Positions 11,785 to 22,838 of a DNA stretch of 64,000 nucleotides are shown piece after piece. Below the pieces are notes generated by a model that was given only the letters and a program-made list of their open reading frames with translations, did no database searches and had not been told where the DNA came from. Position 1 is the stretch's first letter; each line of letters starts with the position of its first letter. Origin of the DNA: Cyathus striatus (lineage: Eukaryota > Basidiomycota > Agaricomycetes > Agaricales > Nidulariaceae); contig JAOVFP010000014.1 of assembly GCA_025738555.1 (NCBI GenBank), positions 1,302,001 to 1,366,000 of the forward strand, written 5' to 3'. The position numbers and the translations under genes are program-made.

Positions 11785-12530
11785 CGTGATCCTTTTTCCG
11801 ATTTGGAATCTCAGTAGCAATCAATTAATCAAGATTCAACAGCCCTCAGACGTTAATCGACTTCGCGTAGTTGACAAAAATTAAAGTGATAATTGCATAT
11901 TTAGTGTGACTATGAAGTCGGAAGGCATCCATAGAGGATTACTTAATCGAACTTAACAAATCTAGTTAAGCATGAATCCTCAACTTTTCCGCTGATAGCT
12001 TTAAATGTACACCGTACGGAAGCAGTAAAACGCCACTGTGTATTGTTACTAATAGATATTAACTAACGTAAATATTGATAACGCGAGATTTTGAAACATC
12101 CAACTATGCGGCAGAACAATTTTATGTTTTTCGTGTAACGTCGAAAGAGGTATTTTGAATGATAAATAGTATGTCTACGTGGGCAAAAAAACACTAGAAA
12201 GGCTACTTCCCTAGGTCTTGGCACTAACAATCCCTGCTGCGCTTTAGCGTAAGGGATAGCGGCCTCCTGTGTTGCCAATTGTAGGCGTAGTCGATTTCTC
12301 CGAACTTCTTCCACCTCAAAGTTTTGTTGCTGTGAAATATGTGCAATTTATTAAACGATCGATGTGTAGATTTTGTAGTTATTCTACAAATATGAGAAGA
12401 GGAAGACCCATTAAAGTATTACTCAAATTACAAGGCCACAGCAGGTTCTCTCAGGTTTCTTGTCACGGGTTCCGGCTGCTGGGTTCCGGTTAGGCCTTAG
12501 GCACCGTAGGGGTTAGGGACGGCCGTTAAC
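11785..12530. repeat. Repeat AB, copy 1 (inside tandem unit 4)
   Basis: Two adjacent segments recur near 26.88-27.47 kb. Segment B (about 12063-12450) is inverted there; segment A (about 11848-12035, with CCTCAACTTTTCCG and TTTAAATGTACACC) is in direct orientation there. The part with TTAGGCACCGTAGGGG recurs at about 15518 and 19165. No intact protein; on the minus strand B shows an EEVRR-(N/I)-RLRLQ frame in both copies, which may be a relic of coding sequence. Confidence 0.55.
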
Positions 12531-13480
12531 TTTTATTTCTTTTCATTTTGAAGCTGTGATGTACCTTGTAGTACTGTACTAACTTGTTCCGGTAAGTACA
12601 CGCCCTTCTCTTCCGTTATGCCCGATTGGGTTCCGGTAAAATCCTGATGTAGGCAGAGCGCAAAACCGACGAAACCGAAGAGACCAAGGTCAGCCCGAGT
12701 CTCTCTATTCATTGTATTTAATGTTCTGTATGTATTTAAAACTCAAGAACATAAACGAGAGATATGTACGTATTTACAATTTACAAGTTAATGTCATAGT
12801 AGATGTACTTAATAGTAGTAAATTGTGAAATCTATATTTCTGTAAGCATCCGTTGTGTTCGATATGTACTGTACACGTTCCTAAATTTGACCACTGATCA
12901 TAAGCATGATGAGTTTAGAAGAGTTTAGAAGATGCTAACTCTCTTGCCTATGCGTGTTTCACAGAAGAAGATAAAATTTAATTGTGCTTATCGTTACATA
13001 AAACATGTAGGTACAAAGGAGCTTTCTGATTCTGAATGAAGTCGCCGTTTTATTTTTTGTTCTCTGGTCCTCGATCTAAGGGTATGACATCGCTTTTGTG
13101 CACAGGATTCATTTAAAACTACCAGCGATAAGAAAACATACGCCACATATGCATATGGTAGCTTGCAGTACAAGTTGCTTACGGTTACAGGTGTACATAC
13201 ACAATGAAACTAACGCAAGGTAAATAGTGGTGGACTTACTATTTGCTACCATGAGCTGCGCTGGAAAAACCATTCCATGTTGAGACAGTGGAGTCGCCGT
13301 CGGCCCCTGTAAGTTGGTGATACCGTCCGTTAGTAGTTAATTACTCTGTGGGGGTGCGGGACTTTTTGAAGCCTACAGGAGTCAGGAGCATACGTAAAGA
13401 GTAGCCGTTGATTAACGTGTGATGATAAGGCTGTGATCCGAATATCATACAGTACTGATTATCGTAAATGGGGAGCTCGA
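12531..13480. other. Gene-free DNA, distal part of tandem unit 4
   Basis: No gene seen. From about 13080 the sequence is homologous to the outer unit block (GTCGCCGTCGGC, TACTCTGTGGGGGTGCGGGAC) found also near 18690-18760. Confidence 0.45.
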
Positions 13481-13488
13481 GGCATATG

Positions 13489-15194
13489 AGGACCCCTGAA
13501 AACCCCCTATGAGGTCCCAGGATGGACCCAGAGGCCCGTATGCGGACAGGTTTCGGCGGCCTAGCGGCCGCCAGAGGCGGACAGTGGGATGGTACCTCAG
13601 AGTCGGGCCTACCTGTATGCGGACACTGTCCTAGTACCTATTATTTATTTATTTATTTATTAACATATTAAAATAAATTTAAAATTTCTGAACATGCCAA
13701 CGGTTGACAGCAGTGCTGGCGATTTACGAGCTAATCGTCACCATTCGTATCCCCTGCCCGTTTGCTGCTGATCAACTTGACAGCCAACGTAATCTTCTGC
13801 AGGTTATTGCACAATTTTTTTTATAAAATTTGAAATCGCTTTCTGACGCTTCGAGGTCAGAGTTCAAGTGTACGTTGCGCGATGGATCGTAGTTCAATTT
13901 GCTCAAGAATGCTGACGGTCCTACAATCGCGAATTTTTGCAATCTACTTGCTCACGTTGCCGTGGGTATTTCCATGAATACACAACTTGAATAGTATTCA
14001 AAGTATTGCATTGCGATATTTGAGACTTCGCCGATCGATGCTTCTGAGGGAGCCCAAGCATCTCTTCAATTTTTTCCTGCTGTTTTAGAGTACACTGATG
14101 AAACTAGCACAAAGGTTCAGTACTCGGTCGCATTTTCACGATGTAAACTAGCAAACCTCGCATTGACCAAGGAATAATCAACCAAAACAAATCCAAAGCT
14201 ACATACATTCTCTCCAGAATTCAAGGGTGAAAACATTGTTACTTGTGCGAGAGTGTTCTGTAGGAAGTCCATATTTCAAGAGAGCATTCCATATTGTCAC
14301 AGCTAAGTGAATTTTGTTAGAATCGATTATAGCATTTACTAATTCTATATACTTGGTACATACAGCTTTGACTCATTTTTTGGCTGCTTCAGCAGCATTT
14401 GCCGCATTTCCTGTTTCTGCGATATTAACTCCCGGAGTTCGTCCTGGTTTCCATCGAAGCGCAGGGCTAACAGTAGAAGAAATTCCTTTTTTCTTGCATG
14501 TCTTGTATAATATAGGTTCAGTTTACATTCTTAACAATGAACCATGAATGTCTTACATACATGCGGTGGCATGGTGTAAGCTTATTACTTACAGTAATAA
14601 TCAATGCCTGAGTCCATTCAAACATTAAAATAATTTTTGTATTCACTTTATAGTACGATAGTGAGAGTATATTATTTTTAAGTACTGTGTTACATGTTTT
14701 ACGCGGTGGTGTCGAGCAAGTCGGCCGAGGCGAGAGGGCACCAGAATTTGATATTAGTTAAGCAAATCGCCGACGTTCTGTGGCCAACTTCCATAATTGT
14801 CATTGTCACTCTGTGTGATCAACCGGTGATGCCGTTCTTAAGCGAAACACTGACGCCGTTCTTCGTATATGCTCATCAATCTTCAATATCACCCATGATG
14901 CGCTTTTGATGCGCCATCACAGCAAGGAACAGGTTATGTCACTCAAATTTTCAACAAATTTTAGTCTCATCAATGGATATGCTCGGAGCGGCAGCGCTTT
15001 CGGCGCCGTCTCGTCATGGTATGCGGACAGGGTATGGTACCTCCTTCCGGCCGCTGTCCATATGCGGATTCGTCATCATACATCCATGTCAAAAATCGGC
15101 CAATTATATGCGGACTGTCCTGACACATCGGTCAAATTTTGCCCCAAAATGTGCGGACTGGGATGGGACCTCATAGCGGGTTTTCAGGGGTCCT
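13489..15194. mobile_element. hAT-like DNA transposon, non-autonomous or decayed, 1,706 bp
   Basis: Flanked by a perfect 8-bp duplication GGCATATG (13481-13488 and 15195-15202). Terminal inverted repeats of 31 bp with one mismatch: left 13489-13519, beginning AGGACCCCTGAAAACCC; right 15164-15194. Subterminal copies of TATGCGGAC and of GGGATGGTACCTC lie near both ends, as expected for transposase-binding repeats. An 8-bp duplication is typical of hAT elements. I found no recognisable transposase inside. The element splits tandem unit 4: sequence on either side joins up with unit 5 near 18870-18950 once it is removed. Confidence 0.85.
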
Positions 15195-15202
15195 GGCATA
15201 TG

Positions 15203-16139
15203 AATTTGACAACGGGAGATGTCAAAACATCCAAATATAGAAATGCAAGTTCCTTTTCTCGTACGATGCTAGGCCTCCTAAACACCAGCGTTAAATGTTA
15301 TGTAACGGAATTTTGAATGACAACCTGCGGTACACACATAAACACTACTCGCTTAATAGGTTGTGACACTAAATTTACCGTCGCGAGAAAGTGAGAAGAT
15401 TGTTTGTGAATGTAAACATTGATGAAGATATAAGTATTATTTAGTGGGTTGTACTATGTAGTAGTTCTTGCTCCTATTGAGAGTTCTGGTTGGTTTCGGG
15501 CAACATGGAATAGGCTGCTAGGCACCGTAGGTGTAACGCTCCGTGGTCTCCTAAGGCTACATTGCTACAGCACACAAACATAAATTTTCAGAAAGATAAT
15601 TTCCCCGAGGTGTTTCTCCATCCAGGGACTACTATTGCCAAGGGACTACGTATCTGTTAACACAGCGGAAAAAAGATGAAGCGTTAGGTTTCGTGGGCGA
15701 TGATGAATGGTCCATATTGCATTTTCTAGTGGAGTAAGAAAGAAAAAGGAAATTAAAAAGAAAATGGAACCAATAGGGGAGTTCAATCTTGGCGATACGC
15801 GATACAGACTTACAGTTACAGCTGTTTTTTTTAACGCGCGCTAAACTTTTTCGGCAGGATTGTAGTGTTGTTGTCAAGTTGCTGTAGCGACTGATCTGTA
15901 GCGACGCGACAAAACGGCCAAGATTAAACTCCCCTAATATGTTCGGAACTGGAGGTCACTTGCGTTTCTGTTTCCTGAGCATTGAAAGCGAGCAACGAGG
16001 TACAGAAGCTCAAGAAAGTCCTCGGAAAGTCCACACAGGGTTTTTGATTCATGTTCAAGAGTTTTTCATATCGATAAATAAAAAACTGCCGTTGGATAAC
16101 AGGAAGTAAGTTCCCAGTTGGAACTTTTGGGACTACCTA
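15203..16139. other. Gene-free DNA at the end of tandem unit 4
   Basis: The first bases (TGACAACGGGAGATG block) continue the unit interrupted by the 13.5-kb element. TAGGCACCGTAGG recurs at about 15518. No gene recognised. Confidence 0.4.
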
Positions 16140-17392
16140 TGGAGCGGTTCACCTAAACACCGCTACTTTTGTATAGCGGCCAATTTACTGTCTGAACGAC
16201 TTTAATTTAAGCGCCCGCAGGGCACGCTGGCGCTATGCTTGTAACATGCAAATATTACTACAACGCAGCCAGTGAAAGCTGATAAAGCTACCACAAAATG
16301 ACATAAGCTTCCAACACTGGAAGCAACCAGTGGCAACAGCAACCAGAACCAATTCCACTAATATACCAAGCAGCACATTCAACATGGCAAAGAGCTCACA
16401 GATTCAAATACAATATACTGTACGAATCAGATCAATTGGGCAGTCACGCGTCACGCACCCATTCTGCCGCGCCGAAATTTGGGCCATGTCACGCGTCACA
16501 AATGAAAATGCCGAAAGGTTAGACCGTGACATATTTAGGCGCCGGCGTAATACCTAAAATTTTTCAGTGTAATGACTATTTTTTCTTCTCCAAAAGCTAA
16601 TTCTTGCTAAACGATAGTGTTCTGTACTTCTGAAAGCTAAATATATGCACTAATTTGGGCTTATTGGCTAGCTTGAGTAACGAAAATGCCGAAAATTCTG
16701 GCATGTCACACTACAAATTCTCGTGTGCCGAAATCACTTTGTGGTTTGGGCCTGTCACGCACTCAAAGGCATGCCCAATTGATCGGATTCGTACAGTATA
16801 TCATTCTGAGAATCAGAAAGAAGACCATCACTACTTTATTCAATTTGTTCCAACTTCTCTCTGTAAACAGTGAAGGTAATTACTTTGGAGAACCAAGTCG
16901 GGTTGAGCTTTGTATATTCGAGTCCTACAAGTAAATACAAATCAACTTAAAGGAAGGATAACACAGGAATTTCGAGCTCTGAAACCAATTGTGATGATGA
17001 GTTCAGTGAGCTTGAGGGGAGGAATTGGTAAAAAGCTTGGAGATTGCGACTAACATTGCGCCTTAAGCTGGCGACCTACCTAGCGATCTGCTAAGTAGTA
17101 GCCAATAAGCTCCACAAAAAAAAAAGCTTGGAGATTGGTGTTGGAATGGCCCGTGCATTTGATATATTACATAATATAATTCCCTAATTAAGTATTCATT
17201 ACATAAGGTGGCCAAAATCTCTCAAACAAAGAAAAATATCTCGCGTAGTTTTGACTTTCAGAAAAATCTGTCTTACAGTTTCATTCATATCCCCAATACA
17301 ACTATTTCTGTAAGACAAATAAAGGGTAGGTTAAAATATGAGTGAGCAATTTAGCTTGTACAAAAGTAGCGGTGTTTAGGTGAACCGCTCCA
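16140..17392. mobile_element. TA-flanked terminal-inverted-repeat element, 1,253 bp
   Basis: Perfect 34-bp inverted repeats beginning TGGAGCGGTTCACCTAAACA: left 16140-16173, right 17359-17392, each flanked by TA (16138-16139 and 17393-17394), the target duplication of Tc1/mariner/pogo elements. The inverted match extends one base further (CTATGG). No transposase frame is visible, so it is probably non-autonomous. It contains a second foldback at about 16398-16820. Confidence 0.75.
16398..16820. repeat. Internal foldback repeat
   Basis: Imperfect inverted arms about 16398-16520 and 16688-16820: CTGTACGAATC and TCAATTGGGCA on the left reappear reversed as TGCCCAATTGA and GATTCGTACAG on the right, with AATGCCGAAA near both inner ends. 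It may be a separate MITE nested in the larger element or its original core. Confidence 0.6.
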
Positions 17393-17395
17393 TAG

Positions 17396-17858
17396 TAGTA
17401 AAAGCTCGAGTTCCGATTCTTGGAGGCAAAACTTTAATCATGTTTACCAGCGTCATCTTCTGATCTTTGGTTAACTTATCGGCAGCCTCCGATGGTCTGT
17501 CCTGGTGTCCCGAACACTGGGCCCACGGGTCAGATCCTAAATGTTCATTTCCAAATGATATGTATATCTGCTATATTATGATAATAAGTACATATCAGTG
17601 TTCCTAGTACAGGTTTGTTACAATACAATTTAGTTAAAGAAAAGTAAGACTACTTTGCTTTGTAAAGCTTTACTATTGATACAAAGGTACACGTTAAGAT
17701 AATAATACTAATAGGTGAAATTAGTATGAGGCCGGTATTCGGTAATATTGATTGAGTTCCATGTAGTGTTCGCTCATAAACTAGTAGATTCTAACGATGA
17801 GAAAAATAATTGAAAGTTCTGGAGATGGATGCAACATACGACTCGGATATGCCTAGAA
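17396..17858. other. Spacer before FRW copy 5
   Basis: No gene seen; 3' flank of FRW copy 5. Confidence 0.4.
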
Positions 17859-18071
17859 TCACTTCCCCCATCTGAACACATCTACAGAGTCGGGGTTGAC
17901 TCCTACTTTACTGCGGGGTGATTCAGATGTAGTCTAATAAATTTAGATGAGCTCCCTGTCTCGGCAATAACCGTAAGAACTTACAGATGAAATCTTTATT
18001 GGTGCTGCGATAGCAAGTGGAATAGAGGTCGCCAAAACAAGGGCGAATGTGGCTGCAGCGGTAAACTTCAT
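17859..18071 (-). CDS. Small secreted peptide precursor, FRW family copy 5
   Basis: Exons 18071-17985 and 17933-17859, phase 0, intron 51 nt (GTAAGT to ATTAG), encode 53 residues. Signal peptide about residues 1-23 (ending AIAAP). The tail is NPDSVDVFRW then GK and stop; Asn replaces the first Asp. The GK end could in principle be trimmed to a C-terminal Gly, but nothing here proves processing. Splice sites are the cleanest of the five and the leader and TATA box are well kept, so this copy looks functional. Function unknown. Confidence 0.8.
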
Positions 18072-18147
18072 GTTCAGAAATTTTGAGTCGAATGACGGTG
18101 AGATATATGAGCTGTGGGTATTGAAAAATTCTGTAACTTATTTCTAC

Positions 18148-18156
18148 CTTATATAC
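18148..18156 (-). promoter_or_regulatory. TATA box of FRW copy 5
   Basis: TATATAAGG on the minus strand, about 80 nt upstream of the ATG; leader box CAGCTCATATATCTCAC at about 18099-18114. Confidence 0.58.
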
Positions 18157-19260
18157 CCAACAAGGCATTAGGCAGTATCTGCTTTGTGCTTGTCAGCACA
18201 ACGAATTCCTGGCTATGTGAGTCAGACCTGCTGTGAATCACATTTCTGAGTTTACTCCAAGTGGCGTACGATATTGATGACCCGACATGGCGCTGCTGAC
18301 GGGTTGAACGAAGAGCGTATAATTAGGTCGTGCCGACCATTGAGTGAACGTTCGGAAAATGCGCTGTGGGCGTAACTGAACTTTTCCAGTGAACGCGCGC
18401 TGTGTTCCTTTCTTTTTCCGGACTGAAATCTATAGCGCGTTGTACCGCCATGCGCGATAATCATTCCGACTTGCCAACGTGACGAGTCTTATCGCGCGCT
18501 GTACACGCCTACAGAGCATCACGTGACGCTGTAAAGATTGAAAATATGCGCATCGCTTAGGATAACTGCAAATTGTGGCCTAGTGTCATATCGGTAGTGC
18601 CCTAGTGCTTACTTGGAGCTGTGTGGACATACGCATGAGTCAGACTCGGTACCTGATTATACTGAAGAAAAAAAAGAATATGTCACGTTGACCTGTCGCC
18701 GTCGGCTTTTTGAGCTGTGCTTGGCAAAGTGACTTTTTACTCTGTGGGGGCGGCGCGGGACACTGGCATTTTGACGTATACGGGACCGTATTGTTAACGG
18801 TTCTAAATTTGATTAAAGTTAATCAACGTCTGGTGCGTTGTTGATAAGGCTGTGCTCCGATGCCACATGTACCTGCTGGGGAAGTTGACAGTGGTTGACG
18901 TCGACAAGCTGGTGACAACGGGAGATTTCCAGATATCTAAATATGGTAGTGTAGTCTTATATTTTCTCGGTGCCTTGATACTGCGATACTGTAATTAAGG
19001 GTGGAGCTTTAGAAGAAAAAGGTTTGAATACATAGTCATCTGGATTCTGCGGACGTGGGCAACAGATAGAGGTATTGCTCACTTCTCTCGGCCGAAGCGC
19101 TAGCACCAATGGACTAAGGCTGACAATTCCTGCTGCCTTTCGGTTATGGTTTGCCACAGGTTAGGCACCGTAGGGGTAAGGTACAACGATGATCTCCTTA
19201 ACCAGTGTAGATAACAATCCGATAGTTGTTTTCCGATTTTCAATTATTCTTTCCGGTATT
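18157..19260. repeat. Upstream part of tandem unit 5
   Basis: Carries the full outer unit block without insertion: GTCGCCGTCGGC, ACTCTGTGGGGGCGGCGCGGG, ACGGTTCTAAATTTGATT, CAACGGGAGATTTCC and, at about 19160, GGTTAGGCACCGTAGGGG. This is the best reference for the ancestral unit. No coding sequence recognised. Confidence 0.5.
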
Positions 19261-20430
19261 ACCGTTGCCGACTCTACTCCAAAGGTACTCCCCAGTTAAG
19301 AACTAAGAATCAGGTGAAGTGCGGAGTGCGGTACTTGGTGGGCGACGGATAGCCGGACAGCTTGGTAAATTGCAATGTCGAATGGAGAGTAAAATGGAAT
19401 TAGAAAGAGACCGCAGGAATACGGGCGGAACCTGAAGCTTGAAGTTTCAAGTTTCTTGTGTCTTTGTGTACATTTGAGCTGTTGAACAGTGGAAAGGCCA
19501 GATGATTAGCACAGATTGCATCGATATACCGAAGATATAGTCCAAGGAAAATTCTCCGAGTTTCCCTTATGTTGGTCAATAGAATGAAGGTGTTGATAAC
19601 TCTTGAGCGCGGACCAAGCGCGGACCAAGATGACAAGAAGTAACTTAGTACTAAGTACGTACCAACTTCCAGCTCCGATTTTCGGAGCTACGAATCTGAC
19701 GAACTTTGGCTATATTTGGCTATATTTATTAGCACCATCTTCCGCGCCCACGGGTCACGTAAGTGTTTTCAAGCTTGGACGTCTGGACTCGTGTCTTATG
19801 CTGAAATTTTAACAGGGTATAGTCATTGTTATGGAAAATTTGACTCGATTTTTGCTTGACTATATTTTTACAATATTTTGAACTTGAAGTGGACCAGGAC
19901 AATGACTCGGATGAAGTCAGGTGATGCATGATATCAATTAATTATTTAGTTAGTTAAAATACCAACAATACGTAATTGATATATATCTTTTCCGTTCTTC
20001 CCGTGTTGTCGTCGACGTTCACCACGGTTCATCGTGCCCTGATGTTTTTCTATGCTATGGTTTCTGCGAATATCACCTCCCTATGCTCAAGTCCTCATAG
20101 CAATCGATAAATATCACTGTTAAAGCCTTAATGACAAGGAACAAGGACGGACACTCCACCGCAAGTTGCAACTCCAGCGTTGGTTTCCTTCAAAGGTGTT
20201 GGAGCATCCACTGAGGTCAGGAGGACGGTAGCTCAGTCCTACGAGCGATTGTTGGTGACTGGGAATAGGCGGGACAGAAAAGGTGATGCAACTATGCTGA
20301 GGTACGACGTTGCAAGTTTGAGTCCTACAGGAGATGCTTACATATCTCCATCTATCCATCTTGCTTAGTGTCGATGTGCGCATGTGTGCTTGAGCTAAGG
20401 GCTATAGCTGCAATAGTGTCACTGTAGCAG
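19261..20430. other. Gene-free DNA
   Basis: Small open frames only; nothing recognisable on either strand. Confidence 0.35.
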
Positions 20431-20439
20431 CTAGGACGT

Positions 20440-21160
20440 CAGTATTCAGGATGACGCACGTACAGGTCTACGACGCGTCTATCTTACGCGTGCTCAAGCT
20501 GGGCTTCCTCACTGATGGTTCAACGTGTATGACAGTACTCAGAGCCACCTCTCGATGGTCTTTAATGGTTCGTACACACTCGTTGGAGCTCTGGCTGTGG
20601 GTAGCGATGGAAAAGATGATTACTTGTCGACAGACTTGCGGCGCGTTTATCCTCCGCGGACAATCAACTTTTCCTCACAGTCAGTACGGCCCATGCGCTA
20701 TCACTCAGTATCGTGGCTTTGAGCCTGTATAGCACAGCGTAGGGCCTCAAATGCAAAGGTCTCAAAATGCTGTCAAGCTAGTGCCACGAGTGACGACAGC
20801 CAGGGTGTCAGTGTGGGATCTAGGACGTCGGTACTCGCCGACAATCCTATACCGTGTCTATTCCCCGTGAACCCAAGCAAAGCTTTCTCGCTAGCAGTTC
20901 AACTTGCACACTAGCACCAAGGTCTACCTCTCGGCGGTACATGTCCGCCTATAAGGGCTCAGGCGATGGATTTCGGTGGCAAAACATGCGGGTTGCGGTG
21001 GGGGGCGGTGGGTCTTTCGGATCGGTACTATCGCCTCGCTGATAGGCTTCAGTGCGTTCATCTTCCGCGATCGTGAAATGCTTCTTCGTAGCCAGTATAA
21101 CCTGGACATTATCACACCATATCGTTCCTTGGAGCTACGGATAGGAAGACGTAGGGCATA
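20440..21160 (+). pseudogene. Possible relic of a secreted/single-span membrane protein gene
   Basis: In one plus frame around 20525-20722 the segment FNGSYTLVGALA resembles the beta-sandwich domain of agaricomycete single-pass membrane proteins (FNGT...V.G). About 400 nt later (20976-21161) comes a hydrophobic segment, GTIASLIGFSAFIF, followed by basic residues and ITPY, like their membrane anchor. Frames shift between and around these pieces and no start or splice pattern joins them. Resemblance judged by eye; may be chance. Confidence 0.25.
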
Positions 21161-22838
21161 AAATGCGGGGACACGAATCTCTTGTGACGTCTGTCACTTG
21201 GTATTGCTGTTTGCTGCTATTCAGGCGATGGTTCAGCATACATGGTGCTGCCACGAAGATGCGAAGGAAATCACAGACTCAGCTCATCGTTTTCGGCATA
21301 CGTTGTCTGTTCCTATGCCGGGGTTTCGTTCCGCAGCATGGATGTCAATGATAGCAGCGTCTGCGGCTGGTATTCACTCATGTTATTCATCGTATCAGTG
21401 CAGTGGAAGTCGGGGCAGAAGACGATAATGGTTACCTCAAGTGCTATCGACTGTGGCTAGCGTGTTGAGGACGTTTTTGAGAAAACTTGTTTAGCGTAGC
21501 GGGATGGCTGGCGTGCCCAGCCCTCGATACTCTCCAAGTACGAGTTCACAGCTATCGTCCGCTACCGCCGTTTGAGGACAAATGAGGGATAATACAGTGC
21601 ACACCGTGCGACCTGGAGGATTCTAGGAAACGTCAAGAAACGCCATTCTCGTGATACGTTCCTTTTGTACCGACGTTTCTGGTTAAACTGCAGCCCGCGT
21701 ATTTCGACGGCTGACGCCCTAAACAATTGCATGCTAGCATATGAATGCAGGATGACGTCGTTTGATACCTACCTGGAGGCGAACGGTTGTTGAAGGAGGC
21801 TCCCATGCTGTTGACGTTGATGGGAGCTAAATGGGGGGCCGATTGTTTGTTTTACTCGAGTTGACGAAGTACCTACCCGTTATGGTGGAAGGCTGGGCTA
21901 ATAGCTGAAGATGACTCGCAAGGGTGGCTTTCGAAGTGATGTGGCTCAATGCCCTGATGAAGTTTATGAATGTCAGGAAGCTACGATATGTCTTACACAG
22001 ATTGACTTAAGAACTGCGGGGTACTGTGAGGCCGGTTAAAGGTAGACATTTGAAGATGTCTTTCGAGAGGTAGAACCTCAGTGTAGTTCGGTATCCTCAA
22101 GTCAGCCACCTAGTCTTTCACGCAGACGGAAGACCTACCTTTTATATTGGACTGACGTCCGTAGGCATCGTCGACGTTTGAACAATGGGTTCTGTCCCTT
22201 CAGTTCATGCATGTAGCAGCGCAAACCTCGACGCTGTTTGTACCGCCAGCCTCAGCCTTTGATCGTGGGAACTTACGAGCTGCGGCCAATTTAAAGACCT
22301 GTCTGACGCATGCACACATTCTCATCTTTCGACGGACGTCATCGCTAGTACTTTCTTCTGCTATCAAAGAGAGAGTACTTCTACTACCGTCTATCCACAT
22401 TGTCTACCCCCTCCCGCTCACCTTCAAGCAGTACGTGCTTCCTGTTCTTTTGCAATCTATGCTGGCGGCTGACAGTTTTGATGATTGTTCTTTCTTGTCG
22501 TAGAGAACACTTAGTGTTACACTTGTACATCCTTCCACCTCCTCTAACAATCAGAGGAGCGCATTGTTGTTATTGTGAAAGAAAGAAGACTAGGCTTTTC
22601 GAGATCTAGCTTATCTGACCACTACCAACAGCGTAGTCTCGTTGTCGCTGTCGTTCGAGTTTTATTCATTTACGACCCATCCCCTCCGTCTTTCTTTCGC
22701 CTCTCCTCTCCCAAAAGTACTCCGTCGTATTCGATTTGTAAGCCTTACATATTCTCCTTTCAATTTCGCTTTCTGACGGACATTTCAGAGTTTCATCAGA
22801 TTCTTCCTGCGCCACAACAGAGCTAAGGGAGGATCACA
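21161..22838. other. Gene-free DNA leading to the kinase promoter
   Basis: No recognisable gene. The last 200 bases before 22839 are pyrimidine-rich, common in fungal promoters and leaders. Confidence 0.35.

Noticed and set aside
16330..16934. Overlapping plus-strand frames as a transposase
   Set aside because: They lie in the foldback arms, contain no DDE-type motif, and mirror each other only because the DNA is an inverted repeat.
376..18071. FRW peptides as mating pheromones of the B locus
   Set aside because: No C-terminal CaaX box and no STE3-type receptor in the window; the seven-helix genes at 45 and 61 kb lack STE3 features.
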